Shown here piece after piece: positions 35,287 through 43,002 of a stretch of 47,949 bases of DNA; position 1 is the first letter of the stretch; the number at the start of each line of letters is the position of its first letter. Made by a program: the position numbers and the translations under genes. The stretch comes from Anaerolineales bacterium (lineage in GTDB: Bacteria > Chloroflexota > Anaerolineae > Anaerolineales > Villigracilaceae). The stretch spans positions 1-47,949 of the forward strand of contig JANJTV010000063.1 in NCBI GenBank assembly GCA_024710905.1. The letters run 5' to 3'. Below the pieces are notes generated by a model. It saw only the letters and a list, made by a program, of their open reading frames with translations. It ran no database searches and was not told the DNA's origin.

Positions 35287-35326
35287 AAATTAAAAGGTCA
35301 TCCCATTCGGGATGACCTTTTAATTT
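35287..35326. terminator. Bidirectional intrinsic terminator
   Basis: A perfect 18-bp stem (35287-35304 with 35309-35326) and 4-base loop, with A/T-rich outer ends on both sides. It ends the membrane protein (+) and overlaps the lipid kinase stop codon (-). Confidence 0.92.
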
Positions 35327-36245
35327 ATCCCCTGACCACTTTCAAGGCCCCTGGCAACAGCTCAAAACTGACCGAACGAAGATTGCTGCCAAAACTGGTG
35401 AACACCTCACCATCTGCATGGATGTACAGCGGCCGGTTGGAAGTCATTTTGAAGCGCAGACATTTGCCCATACGAACCTGTTTAAATTTCCCATGGGTGC
35501 CTTTCATTACTTCAGGTAGCAGCCTGAACATCATTGGCCGCGAGACGTTCTCGATAGTGACATATTCCAAGATGCCATCGTCAAGTTTTGAGTCTGGTGA
35601 GATCGTAAACCCGCCGCCTTCACGCGGGCCGTTGCAGACGGCAGTTAACAGCACTTCATCCTGCCAAGTTTCACGGTCAGTTTCAAAAGTCACTTGCGCA
35701 GGTTCATGATTTAGCAGGATGGTCTGGATGACCGCTGTCAGGTACATCATAAAGCCCTTAACAATGGGTAACTTATGGGAGCGGATGGTCACCACAGCAT
35801 CAAAACCAATCCCGACCGTGTTATCAAAAAATTCCTGACGGCCCTTCTCATCAGTCATCAGGCCAATATCCACCTGGCCCGGCTGGCCTTGCAGGGCGTG
35901 CGCCAGGGCGCGGTCTGATTTCATCGGCACACCAATAGCGTGGGCAAAATCGTTCCCGGAGCCAATTGGAACCACCCCCAGCACAGGTCGTTTCTTCTCT
36001 GGGATTTGCATCAGGCCATTAATCACTTCATGAACTGTGCCATCGCCGCCCATGGCAATCACCATATCGTAACCTTCCTCGGCAGCCTGGCGGGCCAGCT
36101 CTACCGCATGGGTGGGGTAAACCGTTCCACTCCAGGTGGCGTGACCATCAAATTCGTTGATAATCGGGCGCAGGTCATTGGCCACTTTCCAGGCGCGGCC
36201 CATATCGGCCATGGGATTCAGGATTAATTTTACGCGGCGGGGCAT
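35325..36245 (-). CDS. Diacylglycerol kinase family lipid kinase (YegS/DgkB-type)
   Basis: A 306-residue cytosolic lipid kinase. The N-terminal NPMADMGRA strand-loop, the GGDGTVHEVINGL motif with the conserved GGDGT nucleotide site, and GVVPIGSGNDFA match the DAGK_cat fold. The C-terminal beta domain ends with the HADGE strand (YIHADGEVF). Members phosphorylate diacylglycerol, sphingosine-like or other lipid alcohols; substrate is not evident. AAGGAG lies seven bases before the ATG. Confidence 0.92.
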   Translation of the reverse strand: MPRRVKLILNPMADMGRAWKVANDLRPIINEFDGHATWSGTVYPTHAVELARQAAEEGYDMVIAMGGDGTVHEVINGLMQIPEKKRPVLGVVPIGSGNDFAHAIGVPMKSDRALAHALQGQPGQVDIGLMTDEKGRQEFFDNTVGIGFDAVVTIRSHKLPIVKGFMMYLTAVIQTILLNHEPAQVTFETDRETWQDEVLLTAVCNGPREGGGFTISPDSKLDDGILEYVTIENVSRPMMFRLLPEVMKGTHGKFKQVRMGKCLRFKMTSNRPLYIHADGEVFTSFGSNLRSVSFELLPGALKVVRG

Positions 36246-36324
36246 CTTGATCTCCTTGAGTCAGGGTTGTTATTGATAACACTGAATGGCATTGAAAGTT
36301 GGAGGCGTACATCAAACTCGGTTA

Positions 36325-37569
36325 TTACAAATCCGGCAACTCACGGGTGACGCCCTTGCTGACCACAAAACTGCCTCGGGAATATTTTTTTGCCTGGTAC
36401 AATGCCTGGTCAGCCGCACGCAACAGGTGCGAAGCCACCCGGCCATGCTCCGGGTACATGGCAATCCCACCCGAAATACCCAGGGTCTTTTTCTCACCAT
36501 CAGGCATATGAAGAGTGTACTCCGCAATGCCTCTAACCAGCTTCTCCCCGGCCTGGCGGGCCGCAGCCTCATCAGCCTGTGGCATGATCAGGGTTAATTC
36601 ATCACCGCCATAACGGGCAAGGAAATCACTGACACGCAGGTGTGTCTGGATATACTTAAAAATTTCCCGCAAAACCTGGTCGCCAACATCATGTCCATAA
36701 GTATCATTGACAATCTTGAAACCATCCAGGTCCATCATGATGACCGCAAAGGTGATGTTATAACGCTCCGCAACCCGCACCTGTGATTCCAATTGCTGAT
36801 CCAGCGCGCGACGATTGGGCAGGCCTGTCAGCGTATCACGCATCGCCTGTTCAGCCAGCACTTCATGCAAGCGGGCATTCAAAATAGCCACCCCTGCTTG
36901 GTCAGCCAACACTTGCAATAATCGCAGCTCATCCCCAGAAAATGCCCCTGTTACACTGCGCGTCAGGTTCATCACCCCAATCACCTCGCCGCGAATAACA
37001 ATTGGCAGGCCAACCATGGAGCCTTTCCAGATTTCTGTCAGGTCATTAAACAGCGGATGATTCTTTGTATCTTCAACAATGATCATTTCCTTGCTACGCA
37101 CCACTGACCAGGTCAAACCATTCTCGCGCGGCGGGGCATAGCTGATATTACGCTCCCCGCTGACATCCAGCGCAGCCCGGAAAATCAGTTCGCCATTCTC
37201 AAGCAAGAAAATGCGCGAGTCACGGGAATTTTTCACCAGCCTCATGGCTTCGTCCACGACCTCATCCAACACCAATTGCAAATCGAGGTTGGACGTCAGA
37301 TTAAACGTAATACGTTTAAGCGCATCCAACTCTGCAGCCTGTTGGTGAATGATGGCCAGCAAATCCTGGTGGGTTGCCAGGTGCGAGGCAAGTTCCCCGG
37401 CCAGCGACTCACTGTTCTGAATGCCCAGCGGCATGTGCTGCAACAAATCCCAGATCACGCGAAACATCCGCTCTACCGAGGCTTTTTCCTCCTCGTTGAG
37501 CTTGTTGTTAACAATATGCTCATGCACACGCCTGAAAAATTCTTCCTGTTCCATAGTTGCCGGGGGCAT
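36325..37569 (-). CDS. GAF-GGDEF diguanylate cyclase
   Basis: A 414-residue soluble protein: helical N-terminus, GAF domain (about 75-230) and GGDEF domain (245-414). The active site reads YGGDEL, an accepted GGDEF variant, and RVSD lies five residues upstream, the RxxD inhibitory I-site. DTLTGLPNRRALD and MMDLDGFKIVNDTYGH are present, so cyclase activity making c-di-GMP is expected. No signal peptide or EAL domain. The start is uncertain: the first ATG (37569) sits inside GGGGG-ATG-CCCCC, and an ATG at 37554 gives MEQEEFF. Confidence 0.93.
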   Translation of the reverse strand: MPPATMEQEEFFRRVHEHIVNNKLNEEEKASVERMFRVIWDLLQHMPLGIQNSESLAGELASHLATHQDLLAIIHQQAAELDALKRITFNLTSNLDLQLVLDEVVDEAMRLVKNSRDSRIFLLENGELIFRAALDVSGERNISYAPPRENGLTWSVVRSKEMIIVEDTKNHPLFNDLTEIWKGSMVGLPIVIRGEVIGVMNLTRSVTGAFSGDELRLLQVLADQAGVAILNARLHEVLAEQAMRDTLTGLPNRRALDQQLESQVRVAERYNITFAVIMMDLDGFKIVNDTYGHDVGDQVLREIFKYIQTHLRVSDFLARYGGDELTLIMPQADEAAARQAGEKLVRGIAEYTLHMPDGEKKTLGISGGIAMYPEHGRVASHLLRAADQALYQAKKYSRGSFVVSKGVTRELPDL

Positions 37570-37659
37570 CCCCCGTCTAATTTATTATACATATAAATCC
37601 CCCCTGCCGTTCTGTGCTAAAATGATTGCGATTTTTGTCACGAAAATAACGGAGACCCC

Positions 37660-38442
37660 ATGCCTGAAACCCGCTTCCCTGCAGCAACCCCCCTGCAACC
37701 TCGCAAACGAGCCATCCTGGTTGGCGCTTCCAGCGGTATTGGCGCCGCGCTGGCCAAAAAATTAGCCGCAGAAGGATATAACCTGGCCCTGCTGGCCCGC
37801 CGTGAAGATTTATTAAAAGTCGTATGCGATGAAATCAACGCAGCAACTGGCGAAGCCCGGGCCGCATCCTACACTCATGACGTCACCGACTTCCAGGACG
37901 TGCCTGCACTTTTCCAAAAGATTGTGCGTGACCTGGGCGGACTGGACTTGGTGATTTATAACAGCGGCATCCTACAAAAAGTGGAACTGGACGAATTCAA
38001 TTTCGAAAAAGACCACGCCATGACCCAAACCAACTATACAGGCGCACTGGCCTGGCTCAACCAGGCCGCAGAATATTTTTATCACCTTGGCGACGGGCAG
38101 ATTGTTGGGATTGGCTCCGTGGCTGGTGACAGGGGCCGTGTGGGTGCACCCGCGTACAACGCATCTAAAGCTGCCCTGCATACTTACCTTGAAGCCCTGC
38201 GTAATCGGCTCACCCGTCGCGGCGTGAATGTGCTGACTGTAAAGCCCGGCTTCGTTGCCACAGACATGGTCAAGAATTCCCCGCGCACTTTCATGGTATT
38301 GCCTGCAGAAAAAGCCGCCGAGGGCATCTGGAAAGCCATCCGTGCCCGCAAGCAAACCGTTTATATTCCCGCCCTGTGGGGCCTGATCATGCTGATCATT
38401 CGCCACATCCCGTCCATAATTTTCCGACGCATGTCTTTTTAG
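37660..38442 (+). CDS. DprE2-like keto-reductase (SDR)
   Basis: A 260-residue SDR. Cofactor motif GASSGIG (22-28), Ser153, Tyr166 and Lys170 as the catalytic triad. The C-terminus, with YIPALWGLIMLIIRHIPS then IIFRRMSF, closely resembles the mycobacterial DprE2 ending (…VLRHIPRSIFRK…), a hydrophobic membrane-associated tail not common in other SDRs. DprE2 reduces the 2-keto intermediate made by DprE1 on decaprenyl-phosphate ribose to give the arabinose form. The next gene is DprE1-like, which strongly supports the call. The lipid carrier and sugar in this organism may differ. Confidence 0.83.
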   Translation: MPETRFPAATPLQPRKRAILVGASSGIGAALAKKLAAEGYNLALLARREDLLKVVCDEINAATGEARAASYTHDVTDFQDVPALFQKIVRDLGGLDLVIYNSGILQKVELDEFNFEKDHAMTQTNYTGALAWLNQAAEYFYHLGDGQIVGIGSVAGDRGRVGAPAYNASKAALHTYLEALRNRLTRRGVNVLTVKPGFVATDMVKNSPRTFMVLPAEKAAEGIWKAIRARKQTVYIPALWGLIMLIIRHIPSIIFRRMSF

Positions 38443-38482
38443 CCTGGAGCACAGGCCCACTACAGCCTGTGAAAACAACTGC

Positions 38483-39898
38483 ATGACAACCCCCTTCCTC
38501 CCATCTGAGCGTCTTGCCACGCTCGAAAACTTTGGGCACTCCCTTCGCGGGCAGGCCTACCTGTATCAACCTACCACCGCAGCAGAGATTGCTGACCTGT
38601 TCCGCCATGCCCGCAAAAACAACCTGAAGGTGAGCGTGCGAGGCGCTGGCCGAAGCTATAACGACGCTGCCCTGAACAGCGGCGGCATGCTGCTTGATTT
38701 GAGCAGCATGAACAAAATCCTGGAGTGGAACCCCGAAACCGGCATCGTCACCGCAGAACCAGGTGTCACCTTGCAACAATTATGGCAAAAAGTACTGCCC
38801 GATAGTTGGTGGCCACCGGTGGTTTCCGGCACCATGTTTACCAGCCTGGGCGGGTGCCTGGGCATGAATATTCATGGCAAAAACAATTTCCACATGGGGA
38901 CGATAGGCGAGCACGTGCTGGAATTCAATGTTTTGCTGCCCACCGGCGCTCAAATCACCTGCTCCCCCAGCCTGAACGGCGACCTGTTCCATAGCATGAT
39001 CTCCGGCATGGGCATGCTGGGGGTGTTTACATCCATCACCCTGCAAATGAAAAAAATGCATGCCGGGATGTTAAAAGTGCATGCCTGGCCGGTGAGAAAC
39101 CTGGAAGACCAGCTGAACTCACTGCTGGACCATGCCCCGCATCACGATTACATTGTGGGCTGGCTGGACGCCACAGCAACGGGAGCCAGCCTCGGGCGCG
39201 GCCAGATCCATGCTGCGGATTACCTGCATGAAGGCGAAGATCCCGGTTACCCGGCCAACCTGCAAGTGGCACACCAGACCCTTCCAGCCAATTTTTTCGG
39301 TGTCGTTCCTAAAGGCATCCTGCATTATTTCATGGCCCCATTTTTGATTAACCCTGGTGTTGTGCTAATCAACACGGCCAAATACATTGCCAGCCTGCGG
39401 AAGCATACCTTCACCCAGCCGCATGCCGCTTTTCACTTCTTGTTGGATTATGTGCCCAACTGGGAGCTCGCCTATGGCAAAGGCGGGTTGATCCAGTACC
39501 AGAGCTTCCTGCCCAAAGAGACGGCTGCCGCGGCCTGGCGTGAACTGCTGGCACTGAGCCACAAGCGCGGCCTGCCTTCTTACCTGGGTGTTACCAAACG
39601 CCACCGGCCCGATAAATTCCTTTTCACCCACGCGGTGGACGGGTTCTCGCTGGCGCTGGATTTCAAAGTGACCAACAGCAACCGCGCCAAAATGAGCCGT
39701 ATGCTGCAAGATTTTGACCAGATTGTGCTGGATGCAGGCGGGCGGTTTTACTTTGCCAAGAACAGCGAAACCAGCCCTGAGACCGCCCGGCGCTTCCTGG
39801 GCGAGGAGACCATTGAACGCTTCAAACGCCTGAAAAAACGCACCGATCCGGATAACATCCTTGAATCGGACCTGTACCGGCGGGTTTTTGGCGAATAA
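38483..39898 (+). CDS. DprE1-like FAD-dependent polyprenyl-phosphoryl-sugar oxidase
   Basis: A 471-residue VAO-type FAD oxidase. The FAD domain shows RGAGRSYND with Tyr59 (cf. Tyr60 of M. tuberculosis DprE1) and IHGKN with His131 (cf. His132). The C-terminal domain reads YGKGGLIQYQ, and FYFAKNSE with Lys426 (cf. Lys418). Where the mycobacterial enzyme has the benzothiazinone-reactive Cys387 in NICVDF, this one reads SLALDF with Ala391. It should oxidise the 2-hydroxyl of a polyprenyl-phosphate pentose for the DprE2-like partner. Forty bases separate the two genes. Confidence 0.87.
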   Translation: MTTPFLPSERLATLENFGHSLRGQAYLYQPTTAAEIADLFRHARKNNLKVSVRGAGRSYNDAALNSGGMLLDLSSMNKILEWNPETGIVTAEPGVTLQQLWQKVLPDSWWPPVVSGTMFTSLGGCLGMNIHGKNNFHMGTIGEHVLEFNVLLPTGAQITCSPSLNGDLFHSMISGMGMLGVFTSITLQMKKMHAGMLKVHAWPVRNLEDQLNSLLDHAPHHDYIVGWLDATATGASLGRGQIHAADYLHEGEDPGYPANLQVAHQTLPANFFGVVPKGILHYFMAPFLINPGVVLINTAKYIASLRKHTFTQPHAAFHFLLDYVPNWELAYGKGGLIQYQSFLPKETAAAAWRELLALSHKRGLPSYLGVTKRHRPDKFLFTHAVDGFSLALDFKVTNSNRAKMSRMLQDFDQIVLDAGGRFYFAKNSETSPETARRFLGEETIERFKRLKKRTDPDNILESDLYRRVFGE

Positions 39899-39910
39899 CG
39901 GATACAATTT

Positions 39911-39933
39911 GCAGGGGCGCGTCGCGCCCCTGC
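39911..39933. repeat. Short GC palindrome (REP-like) before lipB
   Basis: An 11-bp perfect inverted repeat, 39911-39921 with 39923-39933, built on GGGGCGCG/CGCGCCCC. It ends 6 bases before the lipB start, has no T-run, and leaves no room for a Shine-Dalgarno. This type of GGGGCG...CGCCCC palindrome is often dispersed in intergenic regions of Chloroflexi and Cyanobacteria; only one copy of this form was seen here. Confidence 0.6.
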
Positions 39934-39939
39934 CTGCTT

Positions 39940-40674
39940 ATGAAAAAGCTCGATATTATTGATCTGGGATTAATGGATTACCAGTCTGCCTGGGACCTGC
40001 AAAACCGGCTGGCGGAAGAAATTGCTGCCGGAACACGCCCGCCGACCCTGCTACTGCAGGAACACCCGCATACTTACACGTTTGGGCGGCGTGGACAGGC
40101 TGAAAACCTGCTCTGGAGCGAAACCGAGTTGCAGCAGCGCGGGGTTTCAGTTCACTGGGTAGACCGTGGCGGGGATGTCACCTACCACGGGCCGGGGCAG
40201 TTGGTGGGCTACCCGTTGCTTCCACTTGGGCGGGTGGATGATAGCGGCCGGCTGGCAGAAGCAGATTATGTCGGTTATGTACGCAGGCTGGAGGCCTGCC
40301 TGGTTGCTGCACTGGCCCGTCTTGGGTTGGTCAGCGGGCAGATCCCTGGCCTGACAGGGGTATGGATCCAGGCCAACGTCCATTCCCGCTGCAAAAATTG
40401 CAAACCCGAAGATCGGCTCAAGCCCGCCAAAATCGCTGCGATAGGCGTAAAAGTGGATGCAAAAGGCATCTCACGACATGGTTTTGCATTGAACGTAACC
40501 CCCAATATGGAGTATTTCGACGGGATAATTGCCTGCGGAATCCGTGAATACCCGGTGACCAGCCTGGAAGAATTGCTTCCGGTTCCGCCCGCGATGCCAA
40601 AAGTGAAGGAAGTGGTCCAACTGGCGTTTTGTGATACTTTTGAATTTGAGCCAGTTGTGCAAACAAGTGTTTGA
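39940..40674 (+). CDS. lipB: Octanoyltransferase LipB with CxxC insertion
   Basis: LipB moves an octanoyl group from acyl carrier protein to lipoyl domains. The signature RGGDVTYHGPGQLVGYP (76-92) and the catalytic Lys164 (PAKIAAIGVK) and Cys199 (IIACGI) are intact, so this is a true enzyme. Between the strand TGVWI and Lys164 there is an extra segment of about 12 residues containing Cys151-Lys-Asn-Cys154 (a CxxC pair) and several Lys/Arg. Typical LipB has only a short turn there. No Shine-Dalgarno precedes the ATG. The stop codon is overlapped by the -35 hexamer of the next gene. Confidence 0.94.
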   Translation: MKKLDIIDLGLMDYQSAWDLQNRLAEEIAAGTRPPTLLLQEHPHTYTFGRRGQAENLLWSETELQQRGVSVHWVDRGGDVTYHGPGQLVGYPLLPLGRVDDSGRLAEADYVGYVRRLEACLVAALARLGLVSGQIPGLTGVWIQANVHSRCKNCKPEDRLKPAKIAAIGVKVDAKGISRHGFALNVTPNMEYFDGIIACGIREYPVTSLEELLPVPPAMPKVKEVVQLAFCDTFEFEPVVQTSV

Positions 40675-40699
40675 CATTTTCCCGTAAAATCATTACACT
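40671..40699 (+). promoter_or_regulatory. Sigma70-type promoter for the FHA gene
   Basis: TTGACA consensus (40671-40676), overlapping the lipB stop, a 17-base spacer and TACACT (40694-40699). The FHA gene therefore has its own transcription start, about 40 bases before its ATG. Confidence 0.75.
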
Positions 40700-40746
40700 A
40701 AAGTCGAACATAATTATCAAGAAATTCTCGAATTTTCGGAGGAGAA

Positions 40747-41370
40747 ATGGCGCAATTCCAACTTGTTATGCACGCCGGGCCCACCCCTGGCAAGACCTTC
40801 CCCCTGGAAGGTGATGTACTCACCATTGGCCGTGAAGCCGGGAACGCCGTCACCATCAATGATGCCGAAGTTTCCCGCAAACACTCGCAATTTGTGTTGC
40901 AGGGCGGCAAATATGTACTGACAGACCTGGGCTCCACCAATGGAACGTTTGTCAATGGCCAACGCATTACCGGCCAGCACGTGCTACAACCCGGCGATAC
41001 GATTTCTCTGGGTGAACAGATCAGCCTGCTCTATGAAGCAGTGGTTGCCGTAGATCCAAACGCCACCATGGTTTCACCCGCCGCTGCCCGCCCTGCTGCT
41101 GCACGACCGGCTGCACGCCAGGCTGCTGCTCCCGCACCGGCACCGGCTCCTGTGCCTGCCTACGCCGGACAGGTCCCTGCCAGCCCGGATCCACACGCCG
41201 CTGCCCCGGCTGCACCAGCCCAAAAAGGTGGCCTGCCAATGCCGGCCATAATTGCTGGTGTAGTGCTGTTATGTGTGGTCTGTTCCTGCGTTAGTTTCCT
41301 GTTCTACGTAGATTCCAACGCCCTGTGGTGTGACTTCTTCCCCTTCCTGTTTGCAGGCGCCTGCGGCTAA
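40747..41370 (+). CDS. FHA domain membrane protein
   Basis: A 207-residue protein with an N-terminal FHA domain, residues 1-95: LTIGREAGN, SRKHSQF and STNGTFVNG, the conserved Arg, Ser-x-x-His and Asn of the phosphothreonine-binding fold. An Ala/Pro-rich linker (about 105-160) leads to one membrane helix (about 167-187) and a short tail with FFPFLFAG. It would bind phosphothreonine proteins at the inner face of the membrane; no Ser/Thr kinase is in the window. AGGAG precedes the ATG. A terminator follows. Confidence 0.88.
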   Translation: MAQFQLVMHAGPTPGKTFPLEGDVLTIGREAGNAVTINDAEVSRKHSQFVLQGGKYVLTDLGSTNGTFVNGQRITGQHVLQPGDTISLGEQISLLYEAVVAVDPNATMVSPAAARPAAARPAARQAAAPAPAPAPVPAYAGQVPASPDPHAAAPAAPAQKGGLPMPAIIAGVVLLCVVCSCVSFLFYVDSNALWCDFFPFLFAGACG

Positions 41371-41388
41371 ACCATAAGATAAAATGCC

Positions 41389-41424
41389 AAACGCCAGTCT
41401 TGATTATGCAAGGCTGGCGTTTTT
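41389..41424 (+). terminator. Intrinsic terminator after the FHA gene
   Basis: A 14-bp stem with one G-U pair (41389-41402 with 41409-41422), 6-base loop, TTTTT tail at 41420-41424. Confidence 0.85.
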
Positions 41425-41508
41425 AATTGACAGAAAAACGTGCTGAATCTCAAAGCTTGGCGTTATTATAATAAGGATGTTTTATCCGAAATGAAAGGAG
41501 AAAACGGT

Positions 41509-42717
41509 ATGCAACAACGCAGTTCCCCACGCTGGAACACCACCACCAAACTGGTCGTTGGCTTCACCATTGTTGCCATCCTGGCAGCCTTTTTCGTCAA
41601 GTTCCAGAATATCGTCACACCCATGCTCATGTCGTTAATCATGGTTTATTTGCTCTACCCGGTGGCATCATTCATTAATAAGTATTTACGTCTCTCCTGG
41701 GGGCTTTCAGTCAGCATAATCTATCTCTTGCTGGTACTCCTCCTGCTGGGCAGCCTTACGCTTTCCGGGTTGGAGATCCTGCACCAGCTGCAAAGCCTGT
41801 TCACCCTGGTACGCGTCAGCCTGGATGAACTGCCCGGGCTGATGGAAAATCTATCCCAAACCCGCTATGCCCTTGGCCCTTTCATGTTGGATTTCAGCAA
41901 TATGGATTTTGACGCTCTCGGCGCACAGGTCATTGACAATGCCCAATCCATGCTCGGGCAAACCGGGCAGCTGGTCGGTACGGTGGCCGGGGAAGCGGCT
42001 TCGGTTGGTGGCTGGACAATCTTCGTCCTGCTGATTTCCTATTTCATGCTAATCGAAAGCGGCGGCCTGCGTGAGGACATCCTGCGGATTGATATTCCCG
42101 GTTATGCCAGCGATTTTGAACGCATGGGCAACAAACTGGGGCACATCTGGAATGCCTTCCTGCGTGGGCAATTAATTATGATTGCACTGGCAACTGTGGT
42201 TTACTCGGTTGTGCTGGGCGGCCTGGGCATACGCTATGCCCTGGGGCTGGCCCTGCTGGCCGGTCTGGCCCGTTTCCTGCCATACGTTGGCCCGGCCATC
42301 AGCCTGACAATCCTGGCACTGGTGGCTTTTTTCCAGGAATACAAAATCCCCGGTATGTCGCCGCTATCCTTTACCCTGATGACCTTGGCGATTGCCTGGC
42401 TCGTTGACGCCATTCTCGATAATATTGTCCAGCCGCGCGTCATGGCCGAGGCGCTAAAAGTACACCCGGCCGCCGTACTGATTGCCGCTATCATCGCGTT
42501 GGAAATTTTCGGGTTGGTCGGGGTGGTCATTGCCGCGCCCATCCTTGCCACCGCCCAACTCATCACACGCTATGTCGTCCGCAAGTTGTTTGATCTCGAT
42601 CCCTGGGAAGGTATCGAAGAAACTGACGCACCGCCCTCCCTGCGCCAGCAATTCAGGGAGTGGTGGGATGCAATCCTGGCCCGGCTGTCAGGTTTGTTAA
42701 ACCATTTGCGAAAATAA
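41509..42717 (+). CDS. AI-2E/PerM family membrane transporter
   Basis: A 402-residue protein with about eight helices. The long middle loop (VRVSLDELPGLMENL) and the C-terminal core with ALLAGLARFLPYVGPAIS and LVDAILDNIVQPRVMAEAL are the family's hallmarks. Members include PerM, TqsA and YdiK-type permeases and some sodium/proton antiporters; the name AI-2 exporter does not prove substrate. The ATG at 41509 was chosen over an upstream GTG (41440) because AAAGGAG lies 8 bases before it. A TATAAT occurs at 41467-41472 without a clear -35. Confidence 0.9.
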   Translation: MQQRSSPRWNTTTKLVVGFTIVAILAAFFVKFQNIVTPMLMSLIMVYLLYPVASFINKYLRLSWGLSVSIIYLLLVLLLLGSLTLSGLEILHQLQSLFTLVRVSLDELPGLMENLSQTRYALGPFMLDFSNMDFDALGAQVIDNAQSMLGQTGQLVGTVAGEAASVGGWTIFVLLISYFMLIESGGLREDILRIDIPGYASDFERMGNKLGHIWNAFLRGQLIMIALATVVYSVVLGGLGIRYALGLALLAGLARFLPYVGPAISLTILALVAFFQEYKIPGMSPLSFTLMTLAIAWLVDAILDNIVQPRVMAEALKVHPAAVLIAAIIALEIFGLVGVVIAAPILATAQLITRYVVRKLFDLDPWEGIEETDAPPSLRQQFREWWDAILARLSGLLNHLRK

Positions 42718-42779
42718 CCGCAGCCGAAGCGGCCAGAATACACTATAATGTAACCAATAAATAGTATAAGGAGATCACT

Positions 42780-42959
42780 ATGGCGAAAAACCCTGAACCC
42801 AGCACTGAAACGCTGGCTGAAACCGAAAATTACCTGGTTTGGAAAGCTGACGAACCCGATGGCGAAACCACCTACCATGTAGAACTCGGCACAGTCACCA
42901 TGCATTTCTTCCAAGAAGAATGGGAAGAATTCCTGGAACTCGTCCGTTCGCTGGAATAA
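42780..42959 (+). CDS. Small acidic protein of 59 residues
   Basis: A short gene with a good AAGGAG seven to eight bases before the ATG and a TATAAT about 30 bases upstream (42744-42749). The product is strongly acidic with a beta-like stretch (TYHVELGTVTMHFF) and a C-terminal helix (EEWEEFLELVRSLE). Composition and the clean ribosome site argue that it is translated. I do not recognise the family. It is followed by a hairpin. Confidence 0.72.
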   Translation: MAKNPEPSTETLAETENYLVWKADEPDGETTYHVELGTVTMHFFQEEWEEFLELVRSLE

Positions 42960-42964
42960 CCCTG

Positions 42965-42993
42965 TAAGGGGCAGGCCAACAACCTGCCCCTTA
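42965..42993 (+). terminator. GC-rich hairpin, probable terminator
   Basis: A perfect 11-bp stem (42965-42975 with 42983-42993), 7-base loop, starting 5 bases after the small acidic gene and 9 bases before the next ATG. The T-run is poor (TGATTCCTT), so it may also be a translation-affecting structure. Confidence 0.5.
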
Positions 42994-43002
42994 TGATTCC
43001 TT

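Noticed and set aside
41440-41508. GTG start of the AI-2E transporter at 41440
   Set aside because: No Shine-Dalgarno before it and it contains the ribosome site AAAGGAG of the better start at 41509.
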